A DNA stretch of 64,000 bases from positions 1,302,001-1,366,000 of the forward strand of contig JAXLQR010000002.1 in the NCBI GenBank assembly GCA_046331545.1. Reading direction: 5' to 3'. The notes under the pieces were generated by a model, which worked only from the letters and a program-made list of their open reading frames with translations, was not told the origin of the DNA and searched no databases. Every line of letters begins with the position of its first letter. Positions within the stretch are counted from its first letter, which is position 1. The DNA is from JADJVL01 sp046331545. Lineage in GTDB: Bacteria > Acidobacteriota > Holophagae > Holophagales > Holophagaceae. The translations under genes and the position numbers were made by a program. Positions 44,501 through 52,611 of the stretch are shown piece by piece.

Positions 44501-47500
44501 TGGCGGACCAGCTGACCACGGAGCTGTAGGAGCCCGTGCCCGCCACCGTGGCCGTGAAGGCGGTGGTGCTGAGGCCGTTCACGGTGGGAGCCGAGGGGCT
44601 GACGGACACGGACGTGATGGTGCTGGAGGGGTCGTTCACCGTGAGCTGCAGGCTGTCGCTGGCGGTGGAGCCGTTGCCGTCGGTGACGGTGACGGTGACG
44701 AGGGCGCTGCCCGCCTGGTCGGTCACCGGCGTCAGGGTCACCGTGCGGCTCGTGGCCGTCCCGCTCACCACGTCGAAGACGATGTTGGAGAGGGGCAGCA
44801 GGGCCGCGTTGGAGGTGGTCGCCGAGAGGCTCAGCGTGCCCGTGCCGCCCACCGTGAAGGCGATGGCGCCGGTGCTGGTGTTGGCGGTGATGGTCTGGGA
44901 GGGGATGTCGGAGATGGAGGCGGTGCTGGTGTAGAGGTGCGTGCCCAGGTACTCCGTCTGGGTGCTGGTGGCGCTGTCCACGGCCGTGATGTTGGAACCC
45001 GAGAGGGTGCCCACCAGGTTCCATTCCGCGGCGAGGTTGAAGGTCGGGTTCGGCGTCACCACGCTGGGCTTGCGCACGTAGCTGCGGTCCGCGCCCCAGG
45101 TGGAGCCGTCGCCCACCACGTCGAAGCGGGCGGCCCAGGCCACGCCGTTGGTGGAGGTGTTGTTGGAGGTGGTGAGGATCACCAGGTCGTCGCCGTTGAA
45201 GCTGGTGACGTTGCTGGCGCTGATGCCCGACGCGACCGCGTAGGCGGGGATGGTGGCGGAGGCGTTCCTGTAGACCTTGGAGGCGCCGGGGGCGAGGGTG
45301 CCCGTGAGGGCCAGCGTGCCGCCGGGCACCGCGATGGTCGGATCGTCGGCGGCGGCGTTGTTGTAGGCCGCCAGGTAGATCTGCGGGCTCGCGAGGTCGA
45401 TGGTGGTGGGCCCGACGTTCGTGATCTCGATGAACTTGTTGTTCGAGGAGCCCTCGTAGTACTGGCTGATGATCAGCCTGGGCGCGCCGCCGCCGGGGGC
45501 GGACACCGTGAAGACGAAGGTGTCGCTCGCCGTGGCGCCGGCGCCGTCGGTCACGGTGACCGTGACCGTGGCGGACCCGGTCTGGTTCGGGGCGGGGGTG
45601 AGGGTGATGGTGCGGGCGGTGCCGGCGCCGCCGAAGGTGATGTTGGCGTCGGGGAGCAGGGTCTGGTTGCTGGAAGTCCCGGCGACCGTCAGCAGGTTCG
45701 CGTTGGTCTCGGCGTCGCCCACGGAGAAGGCGAGGTTGGTGACGGGCGTGTCCTTCAGCGTGCTCTGGTTGGGGATGTCGCTGATGGTGGGGTTGGTGTT
45801 GGTGGCCCCCGCGGGCTGCACGGTGATGAGCCGCGAGCCGGACCCGGTTGCTCCCTGGTCGTCGGTGGCCGTGTAGGTGACGGTGTAGACCACCGGGGAG
45901 GCGCCGGCGTTGTTGAAGACGTGGCCGGGGGTCGCGGTGCCGGTCACCACCGGGCTGCCGTCGCCGAAGTCCCAGGCGTGGCCCGTGATGGCGGCGTGGG
46001 TGGTGGTGGCCGAGCCCGTGAAGTTCACCGTGGCCCCGTCGAGGACGGTGGTGTTGACCGAGGGCGCCGTGATGCTGGCGGAGACCGCGCCGGCGGCCTG
46101 GTTCACCCAGATCGGGGCCGACCAGAGCATGCGGCCGTCGTCCTGGGTGACCTTGGCGTAGTAGTAGTGGTTGCCGGCGGTCGGGGTGAGGGTCGCCGTG
46201 TCCGTGCCGCTGACCAGCAGGACGGTGGAGAAGGGCGTGCCGGGGACGCCCTCGTAGAACTCCACCAGGCTGGCGCTGCGGCCGGCGCTCGGGGCGTAGT
46301 GCATCTGGAGGGTGAGGGGACCGCTGTTGGCGATGCGGTCGCCCATGAGCGCCCCGCCGGAGGTGGTGAGCACGAGCTGGCTGCCCTTGTCCTGGGTGGC
46401 GAAGGTGCGGCGGGCGCGGATGGCGTCCAGCAGGGCGGTCAGGGTCCAGGGCGTGCCGTTGGGCACGAGGATGCCGGTGCGGTTGCGGTTGCTCAGGCCC
46501 CAGTTGGAGCAGTGGTTGTCCTGGTCCGAGGTGGGCGAGACGTGGAACCCCTTCTCCAGGATCGCCTTGTAGGCGATCTCGTAGCTGCTGAGGAAGGTGT
46601 CGCTCTCCGTGAGGCTGGTGGAGAAGGCCGAGGCGTTGGAGACCTCGCAGAGGGCCATGACCTCGTCGCCGTCGGCGGTGTAGGTGAGGTTGTTGAACTG
46701 GCTCGTGGAGGGGTGGTTGAACTGGCCGACCCAGCCCCGGGCCTTCATGGTCGCGTAGAGGGCCGGGTAGTCGCTCTTGGCGGTGAACACGTCCCCGAGG
46801 AGCTGGTTGGAGGCGTTGTACTCCCAGGTGGGCAGGCCGTCGGGGTTGAAGATGTTGAGGTGGCCGCCGTTGCTGATGACGCCCCATTCGACGCCGTAGA
46901 GGGCGACGAAGCCGGGGTGCGCCGCGCGGTAGCTGGACGCGAGGGTGAGGCCGCTGGCGAAGAGGGCCTTGGGCACCGCCGGGTCGGCCCCCGTGTTGGT
47001 GCCCGTGGAGCCGTCGTACATGTGGTTGTGCTCGGTGGCCGCCAGGAAGTCGCCCCCGGCGTTCACGCGCATCATCTCGAAGGCGGTGGTGGGCCCGTCC
47101 ACGCCGGCCTGGGGGACCTCGCCGCCGGTGCAGCTGCCCACGGGCACGCCGCCGTCGGAATGGTTGGTCTGGCTGTGGAGGTTGCCGACGTAGACGGTGT
47201 AGGGCAGCGCGTCCGGGGCCGGGGCGACGGGCGCCGCGACGGCGGCGCGGCGGCCCGCCGTCCCGGTCTGCAGGCCCAGGGGACGCACCCGCAGGCGGGG
47301 CGCGGGCCCCACGCAGAGGGTCGCCTCCTGGGTGGCGGCCTCCTCGGAGGACGAGGCGAGGTGGGCCTCGACCCGGTCCACCTGGCTGCCGCCGGGATCG
47401 ACGCGGTAGGCCTCCTGGGCCATGGGCTTCGCCGTCAGGCGGAGGGTGTAGACGCCGCGCTCCAGGGGCCGGCCCTGGCCGTCGAGGCCGTTCCAGGGGA

Positions 47501-47816
47501 TGGACTGGCTCCCCGCGCCGCCGGCGAGGAAGGTCTCCCCGTGCCACTGGCGCCGCACGCGGCCCTTGGCGTCCACGAGGTCCAGCCGCCAGGAGCCGAC
47601 GGTGCCCGTGGCGGCGTCGACGAAGCCGAAGGCGACCCTGAAGGTGCGTCCCTCGCCCTGCTCCCCGAGGAAGGGCGCCCAGAGGGCCGCCTCGAACTCG
47701 TGGTGGTCGGGATGGGCCTGCTTCACGCCCGGCGCGAGGGGCACCTGGGCGGGCAGGGCGGCGCACGCCAAAGCGGCGGCGCAGAGGAGTTGAAGGGAAC
47801 GCCGGAACGGGTTCAT
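41583..47816 (-). CDS. Giant secreted PHP-phosphoesterase/lamin-tail/Ig-repeat protein
   Basis: A 2,077-residue exported protein. A signal peptide ends near ALPAQ (residue 25). A carbohydrate-like beta region (40-190) precedes a PHP/CehA-type metal-dependent phosphoesterase (about 205-450: GNLHSQTNHSDGG, AATEHNHMYDG, NHPSTSQ, TSDQDNHCSNWG). Next come a PKD domain (about 580-670), two sets of cadherin/Ig-like plus lamin-tail domains (LIISQYYEGSSNNKF at 780, LIISQYYEGASFDKW at 1,250), three putative-Ig (He_PIG) repeats of about 90 residues (1,525-1,795: ALAYGTNPAVY, VSPALPAGLSLNP, GTPTA), a Big-type region and a C-terminal IPT/TIG domain (about 1,996-2,077). There is no obvious sorting tail. 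It is likely an adhesin or surface enzyme; the substrate is unknown. The start was set by the signal peptide. Confidence 0.85.
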   Translation of the reverse strand: MNPFRRSLQLLCAAALACAALPAQVPLAPGVKQAHPDHHEFEAALWAPFLGEQGEGRTFRVAFGFVDAATGTVGSWRLDLVDAKGRVRRQWHGETFLAGGAGSQSIPWNGLDGQGRPLERGVYTLRLTAKPMAQEAYRVDPGGSQVDRVEAHLASSSEEAATQEATLCVGPAPRLRVRPLGLQTGTAGRRAAVAAPVAPAPDALPYTVYVGNLHSQTNHSDGGVPVGSCTGGEVPQAGVDGPTTAFEMMRVNAGGDFLAATEHNHMYDGSTGTNTGADPAVPKALFASGLTLASSYRAAHPGFVALYGVEWGVISNGGHLNIFNPDGLPTWEYNASNQLLGDVFTAKSDYPALYATMKARGWVGQFNHPSTSQFNNLTYTADGDEVMALCEVSNASAFSTSLTESDTFLSSYEIAYKAILEKGFHVSPTSDQDNHCSNWGLSNRNRTGILVPNGTPWTLTALLDAIRARRTFATQDKGSQLVLTTSGGALMGDRIANSGPLTLQMHYAPSAGRSASLVEFYEGVPGTPFSTVLLVSGTDTATLTPTAGNHYYYAKVTQDDGRMLWSAPIWVNQAAGAVSASITAPSVNTTVLDGATVNFTGSATTTHAAITGHAWDFGDGSPVVTGTATPGHVFNNAGASPVVYTVTYTATDDQGATGSGSRLITVQPAGATNTNPTISDIPNQSTLKDTPVTNLAFSVGDAETNANLLTVAGTSSNQTLLPDANITFGGAGTARTITLTPAPNQTGSATVTVTVTDGAGATASDTFVFTVSAPGGGAPRLIISQYYEGSSNNKFIEITNVGPTTIDLASPQIYLAAYNNAAADDPTIAVPGGTLALTGTLAPGASKVYRNASATIPAYAVASGISASNVTSFNGDDLVILTTSNNTSTNGVAWAARFDVVGDGSTWGADRSYVRKPSVVTPNPTFNLAAEWNLVGTLSGSNITAVDSATSTQTEYLGTHLYTSTASISDIPSQTITANTSTGAIAFTVGGTGTLSLSATTSNAALLPLSNIVFDVVSGTATSRTVTLTPVTDQAGSALVTVTVTDGNGSTASDSLQLTVNDPSSTITSVSVSPSAPTVNGLSTTAFTATVAGTGSYSSVVSWSASGGSIDAAGQWTAPNGGGPYTITATSVQDPAKSGTATVTVVPVNTNPTISDITDKSTTMGTALANIPFTVGDAETPAASLTLGAASTNTALIPVGNITFGGSGANRTVTVTPAAGQSGSSTLTITVSDGNGGTASDTFVVSVVPSLIISQYYEGASFDKWIEVTNVGSSAVNMASPQLYLVLFANAAADNPGSSSPTASLALTGSLAPGASAVYRHGSAVKPTYASGTSSSTVVNFNGDDLVILSTSNSSTAGLAWGARFDVVGDGTTWGQDTSFFRKPTVLAGNAAFNLAGEWIQRTNAQVDAAASDTLSEHVGIHMFGAPPTISDMTDVTATVNTAIPGIPFTVSDAETNPDSLVFTLTSSNTTLLPNAGITVGGTGGSRTLNLAPAAGQLGTATVTVMIRDGGNQVATDTFVLTVNDVAPSALAYGTNPAVYTKGTAIAANNPSNGGGAIVTYTVSPALPAGLSLNPSTGVITGTPTAVAATATYTVTGTNTGGSTTVDLVLTVNDVPPSSLAYGTNPAVYTRGTAIATNTPSASGGAVVSYGVSPALPAGLSLNPTTGAITGTPTAITPTATYTVTATNSGGSASVGLVITVNDVPPSALAYSLNPALYLAGVAIAPNTPSNSGGAITGYTVSPALPAGLVLNGSTGVITGAPSGATTTATYVVTGSNTGGSTTANLVITTVTPVIAAWSGSPQTLVVGANAAPLKARVTYGASIPLAGIPVVFTAPVAGAGGTFASADPVLTDANGVATAPSFIANCTPGAYTVAATIPGGGPSAAFALANVPGAANSLRVEGFPSPLRQGVQGYVTVSVRDLCGNLSQAYTGRVHFTSTDPAATLPADYTFAAWEGGVHTFPVKLNTVGTWSIQVQDVNNGAILGAQSGLTVTATTVTAITLLGPSSGKVGTSVLITGTGFLGASAVTFNGVPATFVTVGSNMISATVPAGATTGKVTVVSPTGTAVSGLNYVVVP
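42430..43245 (-). repeat. Three tandem ~270-bp repeats in the giant gene
   Basis: Each unit codes for about 90 residues with the order LAYxxNPAxY, PALPAGL-LN-TGxITG and TYxVT-T-NxGGSxx-LVxTVNDV. The units run approximately 43245-42970, 42969-42700 and 42699-42430. They diverge in DNA but are clearly homologous, reflecting domain duplication. Confidence 0.85.
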
Positions 47817-47980
47817 GCGGGCTCCATGGCTGGGTTGGGCCAAAGGCAGATCCTCCAGGATCCCGTGCCGGGCCCCGATGGCCAGTGAATTTTTGTTCAC
47901 TTCCGGCGCAGCTCCGCGCTGACCCCGGGTAGGCCTTGCGGCTCAAGGCGCGGACTGGAGAAAACGGGGTCGGCGGCGCC

Positions 47981-50026
47981 CTAGGCGGGATTTACTGCGG
48001 GCAGGCGCAGGGTGAACCGGGATCCTCCGGGCAGGGCCTCGTAGGCCGCCGTCCCGCCGTGCTCCTCGGCGATCTTGCGCACGATGGCCAGCCCCAGCCC
48101 CGTCCCCTTGCGCCGGGTGGAGAAGTAGGGCTCGAAAAGCCGGGCCCGGTCCTGCTCCGGCACGCCGGCGCCCTCGTCCTCCACCACGAGGCTCACGTCG
48201 GAGCCCCCGGGGACGCAGGCGAGGCGGATGGCGCCGCCCTCGCGGCCCTCCATCGCGGAGAGGGCGTTGTCCACCAGGTTCACCAGGGCCCGCTTCACCA
48301 TGTCCGCGTCCCACCGCGCCGGCACCGGGCCTTCGGGCGCGTCGACGGCCCAGGCGACGTCCTTGCGCACCGGCCCGTACATGCCGGCCACCTGCCGCAG
48401 CAGCTCCCCGGCGTCGCAGGGGCCGAAGACCGGGGCCGGGAGCTTGGCGAAGCGCGTGAAGCTGTCCACCAGCTTCGCGAGGCCCTGGACCTCGAGGAGG
48501 ATGGTCTCGGCGCCCTGCTTCACCACCTCGGGATCCAGGCGGTTCTCCGCCACCCGCCGGAGCAGGCGCTGGGCCGTGAGCTGGATGGGCGTGAGGGGGT
48601 TCTTCACCTCGTGGGCCATGCGGCGGGCCACTTCCTGCCAGGCCGCGCGCTGCTCGGCGTTGGCCAGCAGGGTGAGGTCCTCCAGCACGGTGAGCAGGCC
48701 GCCCTCCCGCAAGGGCGCGGCCACGGCGCGGACGGGACGCCCTTCGCCCTCGCCGCCGATGCGCAGTTCCTCGGAGAGGGTCTGACCCGCCGCCCGGGCG
48801 CGGTCCAGCAGGCCGGGCAGCCCGCCCAGCCGCGGCTCCCGGAGCAGGGCGCCGCCGTCCTCGAGGGGGAGGTCGAGGCCCTCGAGCCCGAGCCAGCGCC
48901 GCGCGAGGGTGTTGCAGGTCCGCAGGCCGCCGTCGGCCCCCCAGCTCAGCACCGCCACCGGCAGGGACTCCAGGAGCTGGCCCAGGTACGCGCGCTGCCG
49001 CTCGATCCGGGCCGCCTGCGCCTCCAGCGCGGCGCGGTTGGCCCGCAGGTCGGAGGTCATGGAGTTGAAGGCGCCGCTGAGGAAGGCCAGCTCGTCCTCC
49101 CCGTGCACGGGCAGCAGCACGTCCAGGTCCCCGGTGCCGACCCGCTGCGCGGCCTTGGCCAGGGCCCGCACCGGCTCGCTGATGGTGCTGCTGATGGTGA
49201 GCCCGATCCACACCGCGGCGAAGAGGGTCAGCAGGGTGAGGAAGAGGAAGGTGCTCTGGGGCAGCGTGGTGAGCGCCTCGCGGAAGTGGGCGATCTGGCC
49301 GGATTCCGCGGACCGCGTGGCGAGCCGCCCCTTGGCCTCGAGATAGCCCCGCGCGAGGAAGATCCCCGCCACCCGGGGCCCCGAGACGCGCATCATCCAC
49401 CGCCCGTCGGCCTGGTCGAGGACGCCCACGTCCACCCGCGCGGGCCCGTGCAGGCCCGGGGCCAGGGCCATGCGCCGCACGCCGCCCCCGGGCTCCACCT
49501 CGGCCACCAGGTCGAGGCCGGACTCGGCGCGCAGCCGCTCGGGGTCTCCCGCCCGCACGTCGAGGAAGCGCAGGGCCGCGCCGTCCAGACGGGCCTGCAC
49601 CTGCGCCTCGAGGGCCTCGCCCACCACGCGGCCGTCGCGGATGATCTCCTGCACCTCGGGGCGGAACCAGCGCTCCACGTTCTTGGCGATGAAGTTGCGA
49701 CCCACCAGGTAGAGCATCAGGCTGGGCAGGAGCCCCACGGCGAAGAGGGCCAGCACGAGGCGCGTGCGGATGCGGGCGCCCAGGATGCCGCTACGCCGCT
49801 CGAAGTAGAGCTTGGCGAGGCTGCGGCCCACGATGAAGAGGAGGATGCCGATGGCGAGCACGTTCGCCAGGCCCAGGGCCAGCAGCGCCCACCGCGACGG
49901 CGCGTCGATGCCCGTCTCCACCTGGGCGCCGATGAGCTTGTACCCCTTGAAGATCATCCAGCTCAGCACGGCCAGCCCCGCCGCCACGTAGAGGCGGGTG
50001 AGCTCGCGGTCGCGCTTGACGGTCAT
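47981..50026 (-). CDS. ntrY: NtrY-like sensor histidine kinase
   Basis: A 681-residue membrane kinase. Membrane segments lie at about 12-30, 46-70, 88-110 and 263-285, a periplasmic region at 110-262 and HAMP at about 285-335 (STISEPVRALAKAAQRVGTGDLDVL). A PAS-like domain (345-450) is followed by HisKA with His472 in RRMAHEVKNPLTPIQLTA and HATPase (NLVDNALSAM, GTGLGLAIVRKIAEEHGG). This is the NtrY layout: N-terminal membrane pair, large loop, HAMP, PAS, kinase. NtrY normally sits beside ntrX; here the closest NtrX-like regulator is 16 kb away. The gene stands alone. Confidence 0.92.
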   Translation of the reverse strand: MTVKRDRELTRLYVAAGLAVLSWMIFKGYKLIGAQVETGIDAPSRWALLALGLANVLAIGILLFIVGRSLAKLYFERRSGILGARIRTRLVLALFAVGLLPSLMLYLVGRNFIAKNVERWFRPEVQEIIRDGRVVGEALEAQVQARLDGAALRFLDVRAGDPERLRAESGLDLVAEVEPGGGVRRMALAPGLHGPARVDVGVLDQADGRWMMRVSGPRVAGIFLARGYLEAKGRLATRSAESGQIAHFREALTTLPQSTFLFLTLLTLFAAVWIGLTISSTISEPVRALAKAAQRVGTGDLDVLLPVHGEDELAFLSGAFNSMTSDLRANRAALEAQAARIERQRAYLGQLLESLPVAVLSWGADGGLRTCNTLARRWLGLEGLDLPLEDGGALLREPRLGGLPGLLDRARAAGQTLSEELRIGGEGEGRPVRAVAAPLREGGLLTVLEDLTLLANAEQRAAWQEVARRMAHEVKNPLTPIQLTAQRLLRRVAENRLDPEVVKQGAETILLEVQGLAKLVDSFTRFAKLPAPVFGPCDAGELLRQVAGMYGPVRKDVAWAVDAPEGPVPARWDADMVKRALVNLVDNALSAMEGREGGAIRLACVPGGSDVSLVVEDEGAGVPEQDRARLFEPYFSTRRKGTGLGLAIVRKIAEEHGGTAAYEALPGGSRFTLRLPAVNPA

Positions 50027-50078
50027 GGAGGTCCTGGGTTTTCGGCGCTGGGCGCAGGCCGTGGAGGCACGGCCGCCT

Positions 50079-50522
50079 TCAGCCTACCGCCGAGGGCCCG
50101 GGATGCTTCGTGCAGAGCACCGCGTCCTCGCCGTCCCGGTAGTAGCCGCGGCGCAGGCCCGCCTCCCGCCAGCCCGCGGAGGCGTAAAGGGCGCGGGCCG
50201 CCGCGTTGGAGACGCGCACCTCCAGCAGGAAGGTCCGGGCCCCTTCCCGGGCCAGGGCCGCCTCCCCCGCGGCGAGGAGGGCCCGGGCGAGCCCGCGCCC
50301 CCGCAGCTCCGGCCGCACGGCGACGCGCAGCAGCTCGGCCTCCTGGGCCGCGGGCGTGAGCCGCCAGAGGGCGAAGGCGCGATCCGGCAGGAGGAAGCCG
50401 GTCTCCCCGTCCACGAGGAGGTGCCAGGTGTCGCCGAAGGCTTCGATCTCGAGAGCCTCCATCCAGGCGGGAAAGGCGCTGCCCGGACCCAGGCGCTGGA
50501 GGCCTTCCAGCGGATCCGGCAT
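50079..50522 (-). CDS. rimI: Ribosomal protein S18-alanine N-acetyltransferase
   Basis: A 147-residue GNAT enzyme. The acetyl-CoA loop is in ELLRVAVRPELRGRGLARALL (motif A with RGRGLA), and the end LEVRVSNAAARALYASAGWREAGLRRGYYRDGEDAVL is that of RimI. It overlaps tsaB by one base (TGATG). RimI acetylates the N-terminus of S18; the tsaB-rimI order is common in bacteria. Confidence 0.92.
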   Translation of the reverse strand: MPDPLEGLQRLGPGSAFPAWMEALEIEAFGDTWHLLVDGETGFLLPDRAFALWRLTPAAQEAELLRVAVRPELRGRGLARALLAAGEAALAREGARTFLLEVRVSNAAARALYASAGWREAGLRRGYYRDGEDAVLCTKHPGPSAVG

Positions 50523-51220
50523 CAGCGGTGGAGCCCGGTGCGCAGGGCCGCGCTGAGGTGCTTCGCGGCCTCGGGGAAGTTCACCTCCGCGTCGGTGGGC
50601 CGCAGGTAGAAGGGATGCAGGGGCCGCTCCGGCGCGCGACCGTCGCAGGCCCGCACCAAGGCCTCCAGTCCCTTCAGCGTCGCCCCGCCCTCGTCCTCCA
50701 CCGCCAGGGGCGCAGCGTCCAGGGCCGCCGCGGCCCGGGGCGCGAAGGCCGCCGGAGCCCACCACGGGTCGGCGCCCAGCAGGTCCCCGAGGCGGTCCAA
50801 GGGCGCCTTCACCGCCTCGCCGGCGGCGGCGCCGTCCCGCCAGGGCTGGGCGAAGGCCTCGCCCCGCTGCCCGTCCAGCAGGATCCAGGCGGACCTGCGA
50901 TGGCCCGCGGCCTCCAGGGCCCGGGCCCGCAGTTCGAAGGCGGAGAAGCCCCAGGTGGGCAGGCCCGCCAGGGCGAGGCCTTCGGCGGTGGCCACGCCGA
51001 TGCGCAGGCTGGTGAAGCCCCCGGGGCCGACACAGCAGGCCACGCCGTCGAGGCTCGCCGGGTCGCCGCCCGCCCGCGCCAGCAGGTCGTCCAGGGCCGG
51101 CATGAGGGCCAGGCTGTGGCTGCGGCCGACGCCGACCTCCACGCGCCGGGACCAGCATTCCTCCCCGTCCACCAGGACCAGGTGGAGGAATTCGGTGGTG
51201 GTGTCGAGGCCGAGGCGCAT
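50522..51220 (-). CDS. tsaB: tRNA threonylcarbamoyladenosine synthesis protein TsaB
   Basis: A 232-residue ASKHA-fold protein and the partner of TsaD/TsaE in t6A37 synthesis. The N-terminus MRLGLDTTTEFLHLVLVDGE and VACCVGPGGFTSLRIGVATAEGLA are typical. The N-domain (1-110) is conserved; the C-domain is shorter and variable. The next gene is rimI, as in many bacteria. Upstream are a short repeat array and the rpmB terminator. Confidence 0.94.
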   Translation of the reverse strand: MRLGLDTTTEFLHLVLVDGEECWSRRVEVGVGRSHSLALMPALDDLLARAGGDPASLDGVACCVGPGGFTSLRIGVATAEGLALAGLPTWGFSAFELRARALEAAGHRRSAWILLDGQRGEAFAQPWRDGAAAGEAVKAPLDRLGDLLGADPWWAPAAFAPRAAAALDAAPLAVEDEGGATLKGLEALVRACDGRAPERPLHPFYLRPTDAEVNFPEAAKHLSAALRTGLHR

Positions 51221-51230
51221 GGGGATTCTG

Positions 51231-51274
51231 GGCTCTGGGCTTTGGCCAGAGCCTAGAGCCTAAAGCCTAAAGCC
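51231..51274. repeat. Inverted repeat plus short direct repeats upstream of tsaB
   Basis: GGCTCTGG (51231-51238) and CCAGAGCC (51246-51253) form an inverted repeat, followed by imperfect copies of AGCCTAA (51250-51274, e.g. gagcctaaagcctaaagcc). The array lies between tsaB and the rpmB terminator, and looks like a replication-slippage remnant or a small repeat element. Confidence 0.6.
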
Positions 51275-51320
51275 CCCGAACGCGAAAAGGCGGCCCGCAG
51301 GCCGCCTTTTCGCGTTCGGG
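51275..51320. terminator. Very long hairpin after rpmB
   Basis: A perfect 21-bp stem (51275-51295 with 51300-51320) with a 4-base loop CGCA, just beyond the rpmB stop. The stem contains four A and four T, so both strands could terminate. It is the strongest hairpin in this part of the window. Confidence 0.85.
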
Positions 51321-51326
51321 ATCGGT

Positions 51327-51557
51327 TCAGGCCGCGGACTTGGCGCGGTTGAATTTCGCGGTGCCCTTGGGGGCCTTGGTGATCTTGCCGGCCTGGATGC
51401 AGCTCGTGCAGACGCGCACGCGCTTGGCGGAGCCGTTCACCAGGGCGCGCACTTCCTGGAGGTTGGGATTCCAGCGGCGCTTGGTGATGTTGTGGGCGTG
51501 GCTGACGTTGTTGCCGAACTGGGGCTTCTTGCCGCAGAGCTCGCATTCACGGGACAT
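51327..51557 (-). CDS. rpmB: 50S ribosomal protein L28
   Basis: A 76-residue ribosomal protein. It has the N-terminal zinc ribbon pair (CELCGKKPQFGNNVSHAHN, Cys5 and Cys8) and a second pair near residue 50 (VCTSCIQAGKITKAP), the four-Cys (C+) type. Conserved L28 features such as the SHAHN segment and RRWNPNLQ are visible. It is monocistronic, ends in a strong hairpin and is divergent from dprA. Confidence 0.97.
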   Translation of the reverse strand: MSRECELCGKKPQFGNNVSHAHNITKRRWNPNLQEVRALVNGSAKRVRVCTSCIQAGKITKAPKGTAKFNRAKSAA

Positions 51558-51660
51558 GAGGCACCTCGGTGGAGGGAGAGACCCGACCGGAAACAGGGAA
51601 CGGACCTGACCAAAGATCGTTAGTCTACCAGCCTCGACCCGGAACTCAAGGACGAAAACC

Positions 51661-52506
51661 GTGGGAACGCCGACCGTGGGAAGGCCCGCCGACCTGGATG
51701 CGCTGGCCCTGGCCTTCGCCGTGCTGCCCTGGCCCGAGTCGGCGAAGGCGGCGATCTGGGCGGGCGTGCGGGAGGGGGCGGCCCTGCCGCCGGGTCCCGC
51801 CGCGGAGCTCGCAGGCCTGGCCCGGGACCTGCCCCGCTGGCGCCGGGAGGCCGCGGACCGGGGCGCGCGGCTGGTCCTGCCCTCGGAGGCTGGCGCCGCG
51901 GAGTTGCTCGAGCCGCTGCCCTACCCCGTGGCCCTCTGGGTGCGCGGGACGCTCCCGCCCCAGGGCCCGCGGATCGCCATGGTGGGCGCCCGGAAAGCCT
52001 CGGTCACGGGTCTCGCCCGGGCCCGGGCCTGGAGCAAGGCCCTCGCGGAGGCCGGCGTGGCCGTCCTGTCGGGCCTGGCCCGGGGCATCGACGGCGCCGC
52101 CCATGAAGGCGCCCTGGCCGCGGAGGGCGGCGCCACCTGGGGCATCCTCGGCTCGGGCCTCGACCATCCCTACCCTCCGGAGCACCGCGGCCTCATGGAC
52201 CGCATGGCAGCCGCGGGCGGCGTGATCACGCCCTTCCCGCCCTCCGCGCGGCCGGAGAAATGGCACTTCCCCCGGCGCAACCTGCTGCTGGCGGCCTGGA
52301 CGGAGGGCGTGGTGGTGGTGGAGGCCGCCCAGAAGTCCGGCTCCCTGGTGACGGCACGCCTCGCGGCGGACCTGGGCAAGGAGGTCTGGGCCTGCCCCGG
52401 CGGCCCCGAGGAGCCCCTGAGCGAGGGGCCGAACGCCCTGCTGCGGGACGGGGCGAGGCTCGTCCGGAATCCTTCCGATCTTCTTGAAGACCTTGGACTT
52501 GCATAG
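51661..52506 (+). CDS. dprA: DNA-processing protein DprA
   Basis: A 281-residue member of the DprA/Smf family, which loads RecA on incoming single-stranded DNA during natural transformation. The Rossmann core has RIAMVGARKASVTGLARA, VLSGLARGIDGAAHEGAL, GILGSGLDHPYPPEH, FPRRNLLLAAWTEGVVVVEA, KSGSLVTARLAADLGKEVW and the final PGGPEEPLSEGPNALLRDGA. There is no SAM domain at the N-terminus and no extra HTH at the C-terminus. The GTG start is tentative; another GTG is five codons downstream. Confidence 0.94.
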   Translation: MGTPTVGRPADLDALALAFAVLPWPESAKAAIWAGVREGAALPPGPAAELAGLARDLPRWRREAADRGARLVLPSEAGAAELLEPLPYPVALWVRGTLPPQGPRIAMVGARKASVTGLARARAWSKALAEAGVAVLSGLARGIDGAAHEGALAAEGGATWGILGSGLDHPYPPEHRGLMDRMAAAGGVITPFPPSARPEKWHFPRRNLLLAAWTEGVVVVEAAQKSGSLVTARLAADLGKEVWACPGGPEEPLSEGPNALLRDGARLVRNPSDLLEDLGLA

Positions 52507-52508
52507 CC

Positions 52509-52536
52509 GCCCTCGCGCGTGCGTACGCGCGAGGGC
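52509..52536. terminator. Hairpin between dprA and topA
   Basis: A 12-bp perfect stem (GCCCTCGCGCGT at 52509-52520 with 52525-52536) with loop GCGT, right after the dprA stop. It is followed by the putative topA promoter, so it probably ends the dprA transcript. Confidence 0.65.
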
Positions 52537-52541
52537 TCCGC

Positions 52542-52572
52542 TTGACAAGGTTCCGGGGGTGGGGTCCATGAT
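52542..52572 (+). promoter_or_regulatory. Putative topA promoter
   Basis: A clear TTGACA at 52542-52547. A -10 box is less clear: CATGAT at 52567-52572 at 19-base spacing is the best visible candidate. The topA TTG start is 40 bases further on, with GGAG in between. Confidence 0.45.
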
Positions 52573-52611
52573 CCGGTTTCGAAGGTTTCTATATCGTCCG
52601 AGGAGTCCCCG

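Noticed and set aside
41937..47888. A nearly 2,000-codon open frame on the plus strand opposite the giant secreted protein gene
   Set aside because: Its product is His/Arg/Gly/Ala-rich without motifs, while the minus strand has a signal peptide and many known domains. It is an effect of high GC.
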